The notes under the pieces are model-generated. The model was not told the origin of the DNA, ran no database searches, and saw only the letters and a program-made list of their open reading frames with translations. This document shows, piece by piece, positions 29,848 through 37,686 of a stretch of DNA of 64,000 nucleotides (the stretch's first letter is position 1; each line of letters opens with the position of its first letter). The stretch is from NCBI GenBank assembly GCA_043808305.1, contig JAZDFB010000014.1, positions 70,727 to 134,726 on the forward strand, in the 5' to 3' direction. A program made the translations under genes and the position numbers. Origin of the DNA: JBBAAP01 sp043808305 (GTDB taxonomy: Bacteria; Planctomycetota; MHYJ01; JACQXL01).

Positions 29848-29874
29848 GGCGCCCCGATATTAAACCGGGACGCC
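29848..29874 (-). terminator. Intrinsic terminator, usable from both sides
   Basis: An 11-bp stem with two G-U pairs on the RNA (GGCGCCCCGAT/ACCGGGACGCC) with flanking A5 at 29843-29847, a U-run for the minus-strand tdh transcript. CTTTATTT on the other side could serve rsmA. Confidence 0.65.
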
Positions 29875-29904
29875 CTTTATTTCAAAATCTTTGCTGTTGT
29901 AGTG

Positions 29905-29997
29905 CAGCAGTTGTCGTCCCGTCCCGCCTTGGCGGGAGCGGGACGGCTTACTGCTGACTATAGTTGGCTGTAACGACTAAAGTCTAACAGCCAACTA
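29905..29997. repeat. Two hairpins abutting the tdh stop codon
   Basis: The hairpin 29905-29956 has arms CAGCAGT/ACTGCTG enclosing a second palindrome (CCCGTCCCGCC...). The hairpin 29961-29997 has a perfect 11-bp stem TAGTTGGCTGT/ACAGCCAACTA and an inner GACT/AGTC. The second touches the tdh stop codon at 29998. Confidence 0.65.
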
Positions 29998-30939
29998 TTA
30001 TGCCAGCTTCTTCCTGAGATGCTCGAGCATATCAGCCACCATTTTTGGCAAATCGTAATCGTGTTTCCAACCCCAGTCTTCGCGGGCTGCCGAGTCGTCT
30101 ATGGACATTGGCCAGGAATCAGCGATTTTTTGCCTGAAGTCAGGAACATAGGTGCATTCGAACGCGGGGATATGTTTCTTCACTTCAGCGGCTATTTGCT
30201 TCGGAGAGAAGCTTATGGCAGCCAGATTGTAACTTGTCCGGACTTTGATTTTCTCTTTGTCAGCTTCCATAATTTGTATGGTTGCTTTTATCGCATCGTC
30301 CATATACATCATAGGCATCGTCGAATCGTCTTTAAGATAACAGGCATACTTTCCGGTTTTGATTGCGTCGTAGAATATCGCCACCGCATAATCGGTCGTT
30401 CCGCCGCCCGGTTCCGCCTTCCAGCTTATCAAGCCGGGATATCTGAGACCGCGAACGTCAAGACCGTACTTATTAAAATAATATTGGGAAAGCAGTTCAC
30501 CGGCGACTTTGGTGACCCCATACATCGTAGTCGGTTCAAGGATAGTGTGCTGGGGCGTGTCTTTTCGGGGAGTTGTTGGGCCAAACACCGCAATCGAACT
30601 GCACAACAATATTTTCAGCTTATATTCAACTGCCAGGTCGAGAATGTTTTTCAAGCTGGTGACGTTAACATCCCAGGCAAGCTGCGGATTTTTCTCGCCT
30701 GTTACCGAGAGGATGGAAACAAGATGGTATATCTGGGTTAGTTGGTGCTTTTTAATCAGGCCTCTCATGAATTCTTTGTCTTCGGTTGCGCCTTTCTCGA
30801 GCACGCCGGCGAAGTTTGCCGGAATGTTGTGGTGCCCAAGAGCAATAACATTACTCGAGCCGTATTTTTTCTGCAACGCTTCAACAAGCTCTGTTCCGAT
30901 CTGCCCGAATGCGCCTGTTACAAGGATTTTTTCTGACAT
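29998..30939 (-). CDS. tdh: L-threonine 3-dehydrogenase, SDR (epimerase-like) type
   Basis: 313 residues. NAD-binding GAFGQIG near the start, Ser and YGVTKVAGE (catalytic Tyr and Lys), and LRYPGLISWKAEPGGGTTDY with AVAIFYDA match the short-chain threonine dehydrogenases related to UDP-galactose epimerases, not the zinc-dependent Tdh of E. coli. It oxidises threonine to 2-amino-3-oxobutyrate. The next gene upstream on the same strand encodes the CoA ligase that splits this product, which supports the call. The start is fixed by GGGAGGAG before ATG 30939; a longer frame to 31014 has no such site and crosses a palindrome. Confidence 0.9.
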   Translation of the reverse strand: MSEKILVTGAFGQIGTELVEALQKKYGSSNVIALGHHNIPANFAGVLEKGATEDKEFMRGLIKKHQLTQIYHLVSILSVTGEKNPQLAWDVNVTSLKNILDLAVEYKLKILLCSSIAVFGPTTPRKDTPQHTILEPTTMYGVTKVAGELLSQYYFNKYGLDVRGLRYPGLISWKAEPGGGTTDYAVAIFYDAIKTGKYACYLKDDSTMPMMYMDDAIKATIQIMEADKEKIKVRTSYNLAAISFSPKQIAAEVKKHIPAFECTYVPDFRQKIADSWPMSIDDSAAREDWGWKHDYDLPKMVADMLEHLRKKLA

Positions 30940-31032
30940 ATTTTTTTCTCCTCCCGCTGCGTCCCGATGGACATCGGGGTCCGCGAACACAACGCATGCG
31001 GCTTTAAACAACACTTAAAAACAGTTGTATTT

Positions 31033-31112
31033 CCCCCTCACCCCTGCTACCGCCCCAGCGGGGCAGGCAGGCTGCCCTCTCCCCTTGGGGGAGAGGAGAA
31101 AGGCGAGGGGGT
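31033..31112. repeat. Long G/C-rich imperfect palindrome
   Basis: Outer arms CCCCCTCACC and GGCGAGGGGG, with inner palindromes CCCCAGCGGGG and CTCTCCCC-TT-GGGGGAGAG. This is the widespread REP-like CCCCTCACCC...GGGAGAGG intergenic type. It fills part of the 388-base gap between tdh and kbl. Confidence 0.6.
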
Positions 31113-31175
31113 ATTATTCAACAAAACCTAAGTTATGGTTTTCTTATTTATATCTATTAATGATAGTGTCAAAAA

Positions 31176-31209
31176 GCGCCCCGATATAGCATCGGGGCGC
31201 CTTTTATTT
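31176..31209 (-). terminator. Strong bidirectional intrinsic terminator after kbl
   Basis: Perfect 10-bp stem GCGCCCCGAT/ATCGGGGCGC with a 5-nt loop (31176-31200), followed by CTTTTATTT on the plus strand and preceded by A5 (U-run on the minus strand). It lies about 125 nt after the kbl stop and would separate kbl from tdh. Confidence 0.8.
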
Positions 31210-31239
31210 CGTATTCCCTGTTGTGTGTAATTAGCCCCG

Positions 31240-31292
31240 ATGATGCTTTGCTCATCGGGACCAGCCCGCAGGCAGTCCCGCGCTTATGCGGG
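31240..31292. repeat. Two palindromes between terminator and kbl
   Basis: CCCGATGA...TCATCGGG (near 31242-31259) and CCCGCGCTTATGCGGG (31277-31292), copies of the dispersed palindrome family. Confidence 0.55.
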
Positions 31293-31327
31293 ATAAGTGC
31301 CAGTACGTCGTTACACTCCTACTGTCA

Positions 31328-32524
31328 CTAAATTATCCTTAATTCCTGGCCGACCTTTTTAATTTTATCCAGCGCAAAGCGCAATTCTTCCTCGGTATGG
31401 GTTGCCGTGATAATTGTTCTGACCCGGGCTTTGCCCTTGGCAACCATCGGGAACACTATCCTCAGCCCGAACACCCCCTCTTCAAAAAGCCGCTGGCTGA
31501 ACTTCTCAGTCAGGACTTCGTCGCCGATGATAATCGGCGTAATCGGCGTTTCGGAATTACCGATATTGAATCCCAGTTTCTGCAGTTCGGTCTTGAAGAA
31601 CTTGCTGTTGCTCCAGAGTTTCTCGTGGCGCCAGGTTTCGGTCAGGACAACATCCATTGCCGCCATACAGGCCGCGACCACGCCCGGAGGATGCGCCGTG
31701 GTGAACAGGAACGGCCGGGCGGACTGTATCAGGTAATCGGTCAGGTTCTTGGTGCCGGCGATATAACCGCCCAAACAGCCCATCGCCTTGGAGAGCGTGC
31801 CCATATCGATATCCCATTGGCCCTGGAGATTGAAATGGTCAACCGTGCCGCGTCCGTTTTTGCCCAGGACGCCTTCGCCGTGAGCATCGTCAACCATTGT
31901 GAATGCGCCGTATTTCTTGGCCAGTTTGGCAATATCAGGCAGAGGCGCGATGTCGCCGTCCATGCTGAATACGCCGTCCGTGATAATCATAATTCTCGGC
32001 GCGCCCTGTGATTCCTTGAGCACATTTTCCAGTTCTTCCATATTCTTGTGTTTGTAGACTTTGCGCTGCGCCTTGCTCAAACGGACGCCGTCTATGATGC
32101 TGGCGTGATTAAGTTCGTCGCTGATGACCACGAACTTTTCGTCCTCGCCCTTGACCTTGCTGGAAAGCAAAGTCTGGATGACGCCCCGGTTGGCCGCAAT
32201 GCCGGCCACAAACACCAGCGATGATTCCATATGCTTGAATTCGGCCAGTTTTCTCTCCAGTTCCAGGTGAATTTCCATCGTGCCGATGATGGGCCTGACC
32301 GAGGCGGTGCCGGCGCCCCATTTCTTGGTTGCCTCAATCATTGCCTCTTTCATCTTCGGGTGATTGGCCAGCCCGAGGTAGTTATTGGATGAAAGATTAA
32401 CCACCTTCTTGCCATTGACGATACAGGTCGCCATCTGTTCACTGCCCAATATCCTCAACGGTTGGTATAGCCCCTGTTTCTTCAGGTCATCCAGTTCCTT
32501 CTGTAAAAAATCCAGTCCTGCCAT
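31328..32524 (-). CDS. kbl: 2-amino-3-ketobutyrate CoA ligase (glycine C-acetyltransferase)
   Basis: 398 residues, an alpha-oxoamine synthase of PLP fold type I. Visible are NLSSNNYLGLANHP, the DELNHASIIDG block, FTMVDDAHGEGVLG and the PLP lysine Lys246 in GTLSKAMG. BioF and ALA synthase share this scaffold, but the neighbouring threonine dehydrogenase decides for Kbl. It converts 2-amino-3-oxobutyrate and CoA to glycine and acetyl-CoA. AGGAG before the ATG fixes the start. A terminator between kbl and tdh means both may be transcribed separately. Confidence 0.92.
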   Translation of the reverse strand: MAGLDFLQKELDDLKKQGLYQPLRILGSEQMATCIVNGKKVVNLSSNNYLGLANHPKMKEAMIEATKKWGAGTASVRPIIGTMEIHLELERKLAEFKHMESSLVFVAGIAANRGVIQTLLSSKVKGEDEKFVVISDELNHASIIDGVRLSKAQRKVYKHKNMEELENVLKESQGAPRIMIITDGVFSMDGDIAPLPDIAKLAKKYGAFTMVDDAHGEGVLGKNGRGTVDHFNLQGQWDIDMGTLSKAMGCLGGYIAGTKNLTDYLIQSARPFLFTTAHPPGVVAACMAAMDVVLTETWRHEKLWSNSKFFKTELQKLGFNIGNSETPITPIIIGDEVLTEKFSQRLFEEGVFGLRIVFPMVAKGKARVRTIITATHTEEELRFALDKIKKVGQELRII

Positions 32525-32776
32525 ACAAAAACTCCTTTCTATAGACCCCGCTCTTTGTTTTGCAAAGAGCGGGTATTAAATAGACTGTACTTTTTATCAC
32601 GAACAAAAATCCATGTCAACTAAAACAGTATTTTGCATATCCCAAGCCCACGAGGGGCAATTTGAAATCTGGAATCTGTGTAATCCGTGGCTTTCCCTGT
32701 GCCTTTGTTACTCTGTGCCTTGTCTATGGTCTATCCTGTCCCTGGTTTTCTACATACTACCTACTGGTTAAATAAT
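32525..32776. other. Intergenic stretch without gene
   Basis: No supported gene lies between kbl and the kinase. Around 32660-32740 the sequence runs through phrases such as AATCTGTGTAATCCGTGG and CTCTGTGCCTTG, a degenerate dispersed repeat that also appears near 9430, 54050 and 62260. CGCTCTTTGTTTTGCAAAGAGCG (about 32550-32572) is a palindrome near kbl. Confidence 0.5.
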
Positions 32777-32808
32777 TTGACACTTCCGGATAAAATGCTT
32801 AATATAAT
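32777..32808 (+). promoter_or_regulatory. Promoter for the second kinase gene
   Basis: TTGACA at 32777-32782. TAATAT (32800-32805, spacer 17) overlaps a perfect TATAAT (32803-32808, spacer 20). The leader is about 50 nt. Confidence 0.5.
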
Positions 32809-32862
32809 CCAAAGGGAAGAAAATCGAGTGGATGTTAGTGGACAATAAATGGGATACAGTTT

Positions 32863-35235
32863 ATGGCAGCTACATTCGGTAAATATACCCTTGAGAAGAA
32901 ATTAGGCCAGGGCGGGATGGGCGCGGTTTACCTGGCTCTTGACCCGGCCTTGAACCGCAAGGTCGCCCTCAAGGTTATCACATCCAAGGATGAGAAACTC
33001 CTGGAACGATTCCAGCGTGAGGCCTCAGCCGTTGCCAAGCTCAAACACCCCAATATCGTTCAGGTTTATGAAGCCGGCATTATCAATAAACAACATTACT
33101 TTACAATGGATTATGTTGAAGGCACACCGTTGGATAAACTTATCCAAGCCAAGTCCAAACCCAGTTTTCAGAATATCGCCAAAATAATCCTGCAGGTTGC
33201 CTCAGCCCTGCATTATGCGCATAGCCAGAAGATAATCCATCGCGATATCAAACCGGGAAATATCCTGATTGATAAGAACGGTGAGACGTTCCTGACTGAT
33301 TTCGGCGTAGCCAAACAACTCACCGGACTTGACCGCTCGCTGACCATCACCGGCACGGCCATAGGGACGCCAAACTATATGCCGCCGGAACAAGCACAGG
33401 GTAAAAAGGATGAGATTGACCCACGCTCCGACATCTTTTCTTTAGGGGCAACGCTTTATCACTGCCTGACTGGCCAGATGCCCTTTGACGGCAATGAGAT
33501 ATATGAAGTTTTATCTAAGGTAATCAATGAAGACCCGCCTGCGCCCAGTTCTATAGCCAGGATTATCCCGAAGGATTTAGAGACTATTTGCTTGCAGTGC
33601 CTGAATAAAGACAAGTCTAAACGCTATCAGACAGCAGGCGCATTAGCCCAAGACCTCAAGCAATATTTAGAAGGCGCACCCATTACCGCCAGAAGAACGA
33701 GTTATCTGGCCAGATTTAGGATTAAGGTGAAGAAGAACAAGATGGCAAGTTTAGCAATAACCGGGGCCATAGTCATTCTTATTACGGTAGTGATTGGATT
33801 AATGACATCATCAGCCGGTAAGGAGAAAGAGATAGAATCTTATAGGACTGAGGCAAAAAATGCGTTTGAGAAAAATGATTATGACAAGGCGAAAGAATGG
33901 TCTACTAAACTATTGGCGTTGGCGCCGGACGATGAAACCATAAAAGGCATCCTCAAGAAGAGCGAGAAGATAATCAAAGCGCAGGAAGATAAAAAACAGC
34001 AGGTAGATAAGCAAGTCAAAGAAGCGGCGGCCAAGGCACAAAGAACTGTGGATTTGAGGGCTAAGGCAAAAGAGATTCTGGAACGTGCTACAGGCGCGCC
34101 GACACCTGAACAGAAAATAAAGCTTGCCCAAGAAGCCCTTGCCATAGATTCGACCTTCGGCGATGCTTATCAGGTAATCGGATACGCATATAAAGAAAAG
34201 GGAGATAATGATAAGGCGTATGAGTATTTTAGCAAGGCGATTGAGGCAACACCAACCCTTGCCTATTCATATTATGAACGTGCTTTTATTACTCAGTATA
34301 TCCGTAATAAACCTGATGAAGCCATCGCCGATTTTGAGAAGGTGCTGGAATTAGATCCCAACAGCCATATCGGCTGGTTTGCTAAAGGGAATATCGCGCT
34401 TAACAAACAGAAATATGACGATGCAATTGCAAGTTTCAGCAAGACAATAGAACTTTATCCGGAATATGACTGGGCATACAACAATCGCGGTAATGTCTAT
34501 AGAGCTAAGGGCGAAATAGAACAGGCAATCAAGGATTTGAATAAGGCAATAGAACTAAACCCAAAGTTTGCGGAGGCATACATCAATCGCGGTAGTGCCT
34601 ATCAGGATAAAGACGAGTTAGACCGGGCAATTGCGGATTATAATGAGGCACTTCGGCTTGCCCCGAAATTGGCTCCTGCATACACTAACCGCGGTACTGC
34701 CTATCAGAATAAAGGCGAGTTAGATAAGGCAATTGCGGATTATAATGAGGCACTCCGGCTTGACCCGAAATATGCCAATGCCTACACTACCCGCGGTAAT
34801 GCCTATGCTAAAAAAGGCGAGTTAGACCGGGCAATTGCGGATCATAATGAGGCGCTCCGGCTTGACCCGAAAGATACCACTGCATACACCAACCGCGGTA
34901 TTGCCTATAAGAACAAAGGCGAGATAGACCGGGCAATCAAGGACTATGATAAGGCAATAGAACTAAATCCACGGTATGCGAATGCTTACACCAACCGCGG
35001 GAATGCCTATTATAAAAAAGGCGACCTTGACCGAGCCATAGCAGACTGGACCAAGGCAATAGAACTAAACCCGAAGAATGCGAATGCATACACCGGCCGC
35101 GGGATTGCCTATGCAGATAAGAAGGATTACAAGAGGGCGATAGTGGATTTTGAGATGGTCCTGAAACTTGCACCGAATCATCCCAGCGTACCGGATGTAA
35201 AAAATGAGATAGAGCGATTAAAAAAAGAGAAATAG
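32863..35235 (+). CDS. Transmembrane Ser/Thr protein kinase with C-terminal TPR array
   Basis: 790 residues. The kinase has glycine loop GQGGMG (15-20), Lys37, HRD (126-128), DFG (146-148) and GTPNYMPPEQ. A membrane helix lies at about 293-315. Then follow a charged helical, probably coiled-coil, segment (about 330-410) and about ten TPR units (430-780), mostly of the type AYTNRGxAYxNKGELDRAIADY. This is the classic PknB-plus-TPR receptor layout of Planctomycetota, with a cytoplasmic kinase and extracytoplasmic TPR part. Ligand and substrates are unknown. The nuclease-like gene starts 18 nt downstream and is probably co-transcribed. Confidence 0.92.
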   Translation: MAATFGKYTLEKKLGQGGMGAVYLALDPALNRKVALKVITSKDEKLLERFQREASAVAKLKHPNIVQVYEAGIINKQHYFTMDYVEGTPLDKLIQAKSKPSFQNIAKIILQVASALHYAHSQKIIHRDIKPGNILIDKNGETFLTDFGVAKQLTGLDRSLTITGTAIGTPNYMPPEQAQGKKDEIDPRSDIFSLGATLYHCLTGQMPFDGNEIYEVLSKVINEDPPAPSSIARIIPKDLETICLQCLNKDKSKRYQTAGALAQDLKQYLEGAPITARRTSYLARFRIKVKKNKMASLAITGAIVILITVVIGLMTSSAGKEKEIESYRTEAKNAFEKNDYDKAKEWSTKLLALAPDDETIKGILKKSEKIIKAQEDKKQQVDKQVKEAAAKAQRTVDLRAKAKEILERATGAPTPEQKIKLAQEALAIDSTFGDAYQVIGYAYKEKGDNDKAYEYFSKAIEATPTLAYSYYERAFITQYIRNKPDEAIADFEKVLELDPNSHIGWFAKGNIALNKQKYDDAIASFSKTIELYPEYDWAYNNRGNVYRAKGEIEQAIKDLNKAIELNPKFAEAYINRGSAYQDKDELDRAIADYNEALRLAPKLAPAYTNRGTAYQNKGELDKAIADYNEALRLDPKYANAYTTRGNAYAKKGELDRAIADHNEALRLDPKDTTAYTNRGIAYKNKGEIDRAIKDYDKAIELNPRYANAYTNRGNAYYKKGDLDRAIADWTKAIELNPKNANAYTGRGIAYADKKDYKRAIVDFEMVLKLAPNHPSVPDVKNEIERLKKEK

Positions 35236-35253
35236 CGGGAAGGAGTAATTGAA

Positions 35254-36003
35254 ATGAAAAAAATTCCTAAAAGATTTAGGGGTTATGCGGGTGAGCCTAC
35301 CAGTGAAATGGAAGTAGTTTATTTATTTGGTGTTTTATGCAAACATTTGCCATTCCCTTTCGTCGTAAGAGCAATTAATGATACTTTCCCCGATTGTGAA
35401 GGGATAAATCCCTTAACAGGCAAAACTGTTTCTATTGAATTTGAATTATTTAGTCACCGTTATAAAAATCATCATCATCCGATGAATAAAAAAAGTTGCG
35501 ACTACATTGTATGTTGGAAGAAGACGACTGGTTCGGATTTTCCTATTCCTGTGATTAGTCTCCAGGAGCTCATAAAGAAAAAGAAGCTTGTTGGCAAATA
35601 TTTTATTCATATTCCTGTCAAAGGATTAGTTAATGAACAACTGGCAAACCTAAAAAAAAGTAAACCACGAGCATATAAAGTAGTCAACCATTTTCTTGAA
35701 GTGTTGAGAAAATTAGAGGAGAAATTTTCTGGTTTTTGTATTGATGATAAACGGACCCGTCATTATGGGGTTAAGTATCATGATTGTGGAGCAGGTGTCG
35801 GGGTATATCCTAACGGCAAGCTTGTTTGTAATACGGTTGGTGAGATGGTGAAAAAATTCGGAGAGCGGGTAAGGGAATCAGCCCTGAAAATGAGGCATAT
35901 TGTTATTAAAGATATCAAGATGTTATGTAGCACCAAAGATGGAGATAAAATCGCAAAAGAATTAGAAGAAGTACTTTTGGTTATATCTAAGCCCCATAAA
36001 TAG
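35254..36003 (+). CDS. Predicted PD-(D/E)XK nuclease-like protein
   Basis: 249 residues, start set by GAAGGAG. An N-terminal pattern, FPDCEG (45-50), then VSIEFELFSHRYKNH (about 59-73) and CDYIVCWK, is typical of a family of putative restriction-endonuclease-fold proteins: acidic residue, then an E-x-E strand, then CD.IVCW. Glu18 and Glu20 precede. A Lys completing the site could not be fixed. The C-terminal ~160 residues are basic and helical without a recognised domain. It follows the kinase gene by 18 nt and precedes the 22-bp arrays. Codon use is more AT-rich than its neighbours, suggesting transfer. Activity is not proven. Confidence 0.55.
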   Translation: MKKIPKRFRGYAGEPTSEMEVVYLFGVLCKHLPFPFVVRAINDTFPDCEGINPLTGKTVSIEFELFSHRYKNHHHPMNKKSCDYIVCWKKTTGSDFPIPVISLQELIKKKKLVGKYFIHIPVKGLVNEQLANLKKSKPRAYKVVNHFLEVLRKLEEKFSGFCIDDKRTRHYGVKYHDCGAGVGVYPNGKLVCNTVGEMVKKFGERVRESALKMRHIVIKDIKMLCSTKDGDKIAKELEEVLLVISKPHK

Positions 36004-36148
36004 GCCATAGATATTAATTGGTTGGGTAATATAGGGGTACCATACATAATAACACTTTCGGGACACTTAACACTTTCGGGACATTTCGCTGATGGCCGGC
36101 CTATTTTAGGGTGTTATTTTTTAATTCGCTCGATTTATCCTCTAATCA
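36004..36148. other. Intergenic leader of array 1
   Basis: CTTTCGGGACA occurs twice 19 bp apart (36050-36088). AATAACAC near 36046 and GTGTTATT near 36111 form an 8-bp inverted repeat. TTTAATTCG (36120-36128) and TTTATCC (36134-36140) precede the first array unit by 8 nt and resemble the motif beside the second array. Confidence 0.5.
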
Positions 36149-36500
36149 TCTAATGCCGTAGATTCCAGCATCTAATGCCGTAGATTCCAACTTCTAATCA
36201 CGTAGAAACGGGTATCTAATGCCGCAGAAACGGGCATCTAATACCGTAGAAACCAACTCCTAATGCCGTAGATACGGATATCTAATGCCGTAGATTTCAA
36301 CCCCTAATGCCGTGGCAACGGGCCTCTAATGCCGTAGATACGGACATCTAATGCCATAGATACTAATTCCTAATGCCGTAGATACGGATATCTAATGCCG
36401 TAGAAACAGGCATCTAATGCCGTAGAAGCGGGCATCTAATGCCGTAGAAACCAGCCTCTAATGTCGTAGATACGGATATCTAATGCCGTAGAGAATGGTT
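36149..36500. repeat. Array 1: 16 tandem units of exactly 22 bp
   Basis: Sixteen units start at 36149 and every 22 bp to 36479 without any insertion or deletion. Consensus begins YCTAATGCCGTAGAWAC, then five more variable bases, mostly GGRYA or CARCY. Several units contain the inverted repeat CCGTA-GA-TACGG. Stop codons occur in every unit and 22 is not a multiple of 3, so it is non-coding. Units are contiguous with no spacers. Confidence 0.95.
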
Positions 36501-36508
36501 CGTAAGCC

Positions 36509-36535
36509 GGGGGAGGGTAGATACTCCCACCCCCC
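36509..36535. repeat. G-tract/C-tract hairpin after array 1
   Basis: GGGGGAGGG...CCCACCCCCC can form a GC-rich hairpin with a GATAC-containing loop. Read on the minus strand it contains TATCTACCCTCCCCC, close to TACCTACCCCCTCCCCC before array 2. Confidence 0.7.
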
Positions 36536-36845
36536 TATGTTATTTATCTGCCCCTTTTAGCCATTTATAAATCATTATAAAATAATAAGTTATGGCAATG
36601 TTGCAAAAATTCTTTGCGTTTTTTACGGAATTCTTGTCACAAACGGCCTAAAAATGTAACTTATATAATAGGGAAAGATTTTTGGACAGTGACACACACC
36701 TTCGGCGGTTAGTGGCAGTTCAAGCGAAGCGAGTTTACTGCCACGTTATCCCAAGCGAAGCCTTGGGATTCTTCTCACCCGCTAATTTAGCCCATTCTAA
36801 GCCGCACTTTCCTCAAAATCAATCTCTTTTTACCCTAATTTTTCG
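36536..36845. other. Gap between arrays 1 and 2
   Basis: About 310 bases, AT-rich, with no supported gene. It holds one copy of the two-hairpin element (36707-36769). TATAAT at 36664 has no matching -35 at normal distance. Confidence 0.5.
36707..36769. repeat. Two-hairpin intergenic element, copy A
   Basis: GGTTA, stem GTGGCAGT (36712-36719) / ACTGCCAC (36737-36744) around TCAAGCGAAGCGAGTTT, then GTT and a second stem ATCCCAAG (36748-36755) / CTTGGGAT (36762-36769). Copies B (46034) and C (52624) share the order and loops. Confidence 0.8.
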
Positions 36846-36861
36846 TTTAATTCGTTTTTTA
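36846..36861 (+). other. Array leader motif, copy 2
   Basis: TTTAATTCGTTTTTTA, identical over 16 nt to 63976-63991 on the opposite strand. Each lies next to a G/C hairpin and a 22-bp-period array. Confidence 0.75.
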
Positions 36862-36869
36862 TCCATTTA

Positions 36870-36899
36870 GGAGGGGGGGGGATACCTACCCCCTCCCCC
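36870..36899. repeat. G-tract/C-tract hairpin before array 2
   Basis: GGAGGGGG (36870-36877) pairs perfectly with CCCCCTCC (36889-36896), around GGGGATACCTA. It separates the leader motif from array 2. Confidence 0.75.
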
Positions 36900-36910
36900 T
36901 TAACCCCTAA

Positions 36911-37218
36911 TATCCGTATCGCAAACGGGTACTATCCGTATCGCAAAGGGGTATCAGCCGTATCGCAAAGGGGTATTAGCCGTATCGCAAAGGAGTATTA
37001 GCCGTATCGCAAAGGGGTATCAGCCGTATCGCAAACGGGTATCAGCCGTATAGCAAACGGGTACTATCCGTATCGCAAAGGGGTATTAGCCGTATCGCAA
37101 AGGGGTATCAGCCGTATCGCAAACGGATACTATCCGTATCGCAAACGGGGACTAAGCCTATCGCAAAGGGGTACCAGGCCTATCGCAAAGAGGTATTAGC
37201 CGTATCGCAAACGGGTAT
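36911..37218. repeat. Array 2: 14 tandem units of exactly 22 bp
   Basis: Fourteen units start at 36911 and every 22 bp to 37197, with no indel. Consensus YAGCCGTATCGCAAA, then SGGGTAY; the block CGTATCGCAAA is nearly invariant. A degenerate partial unit follows (GCGGTTTGCGACACC). It has the same period as array 1 but a different sequence. Non-coding by the same reasoning. Confidence 0.95.
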
Positions 37219-37292
37219 TAGCGGTTTGCGACACCGGGATATCTTCAAAAAAGTTAACAAAATCCGCATAATTAAATGTTCCCGAAGGGATT

Positions 37293-37340
37293 CCCGAAAG
37301 CATTCGGGGGATAAGTGCCAACCCCGACGGAATAGTCGGG
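37293..37340. repeat. Two palindromes after array 2
   Basis: CCCGAAAGCATTCGGG (37293-37308) and CCCGAC-N6-GTCGGG (37323-37340). Confidence 0.55.
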
Positions 37341-37424
37341 ATAAGACCCAGTCCATCGGCTGTTACCCGTGAGGGTTCTTGTCCCAAGACCCCTCAGGGT
37401 CTAGGGAGAATGTAATGAGTTATA

Positions 37425-37547
37425 CTTGGGCTGTTAGACTTTAGTCGTTATTAGCCCAGTATCCTCGGCTGTAACACTCCTTTGTCGTTAACAGCCGATG
37501 GACAGCCGAGGATACTCGGCAGTAAGTCGCTTTGCTCCAACTGCCGA
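37425..37547. repeat. Run of consecutive hairpins
   Basis: GGGCT...AGCCC (about 37430-37457); a perfect 14-bp stem GTATCCTCGGCTGT (37459-37472) / ACAGCCGAGGATAC (37502-37515); and TCGGCAGT (37516-37523) / ACTGCCGA (37540-37547). Loops such as AAGTCGCTTTGCTCCA recall the other dispersed hairpins. No gene up to 37686. Confidence 0.65.
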
Positions 37548-37686
37548 AGTATACGTCACTTTGTTCCTACTGGCTCTAATAAGTTGCTTTGCTACAACAG
37601 CCCACGTATTATCCGTGGCTGATTATATCTTCACCACGTTAGAGATGATTTCACATTCATTCCTTAGGATAGTGTGGACTATCAGC

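Noticed and set aside
36664..36669. Promoter between arrays 1 and 2 (TATAAT)
   Set aside because: The nearest TTGTCA is 24 bp away, too far for a normal promoter, and no gene follows.
36149..37218. CRISPR arrays
   Set aside because: Units are contiguous 22-mers with no unique spacers of repeat length, and no cas gene is in the window.
37196..37387. Coding frame on the minus strand at the end of array 2
   Set aside because: It runs through array units and palindromes, has no ribosome site and reflects the repeat sequence only.
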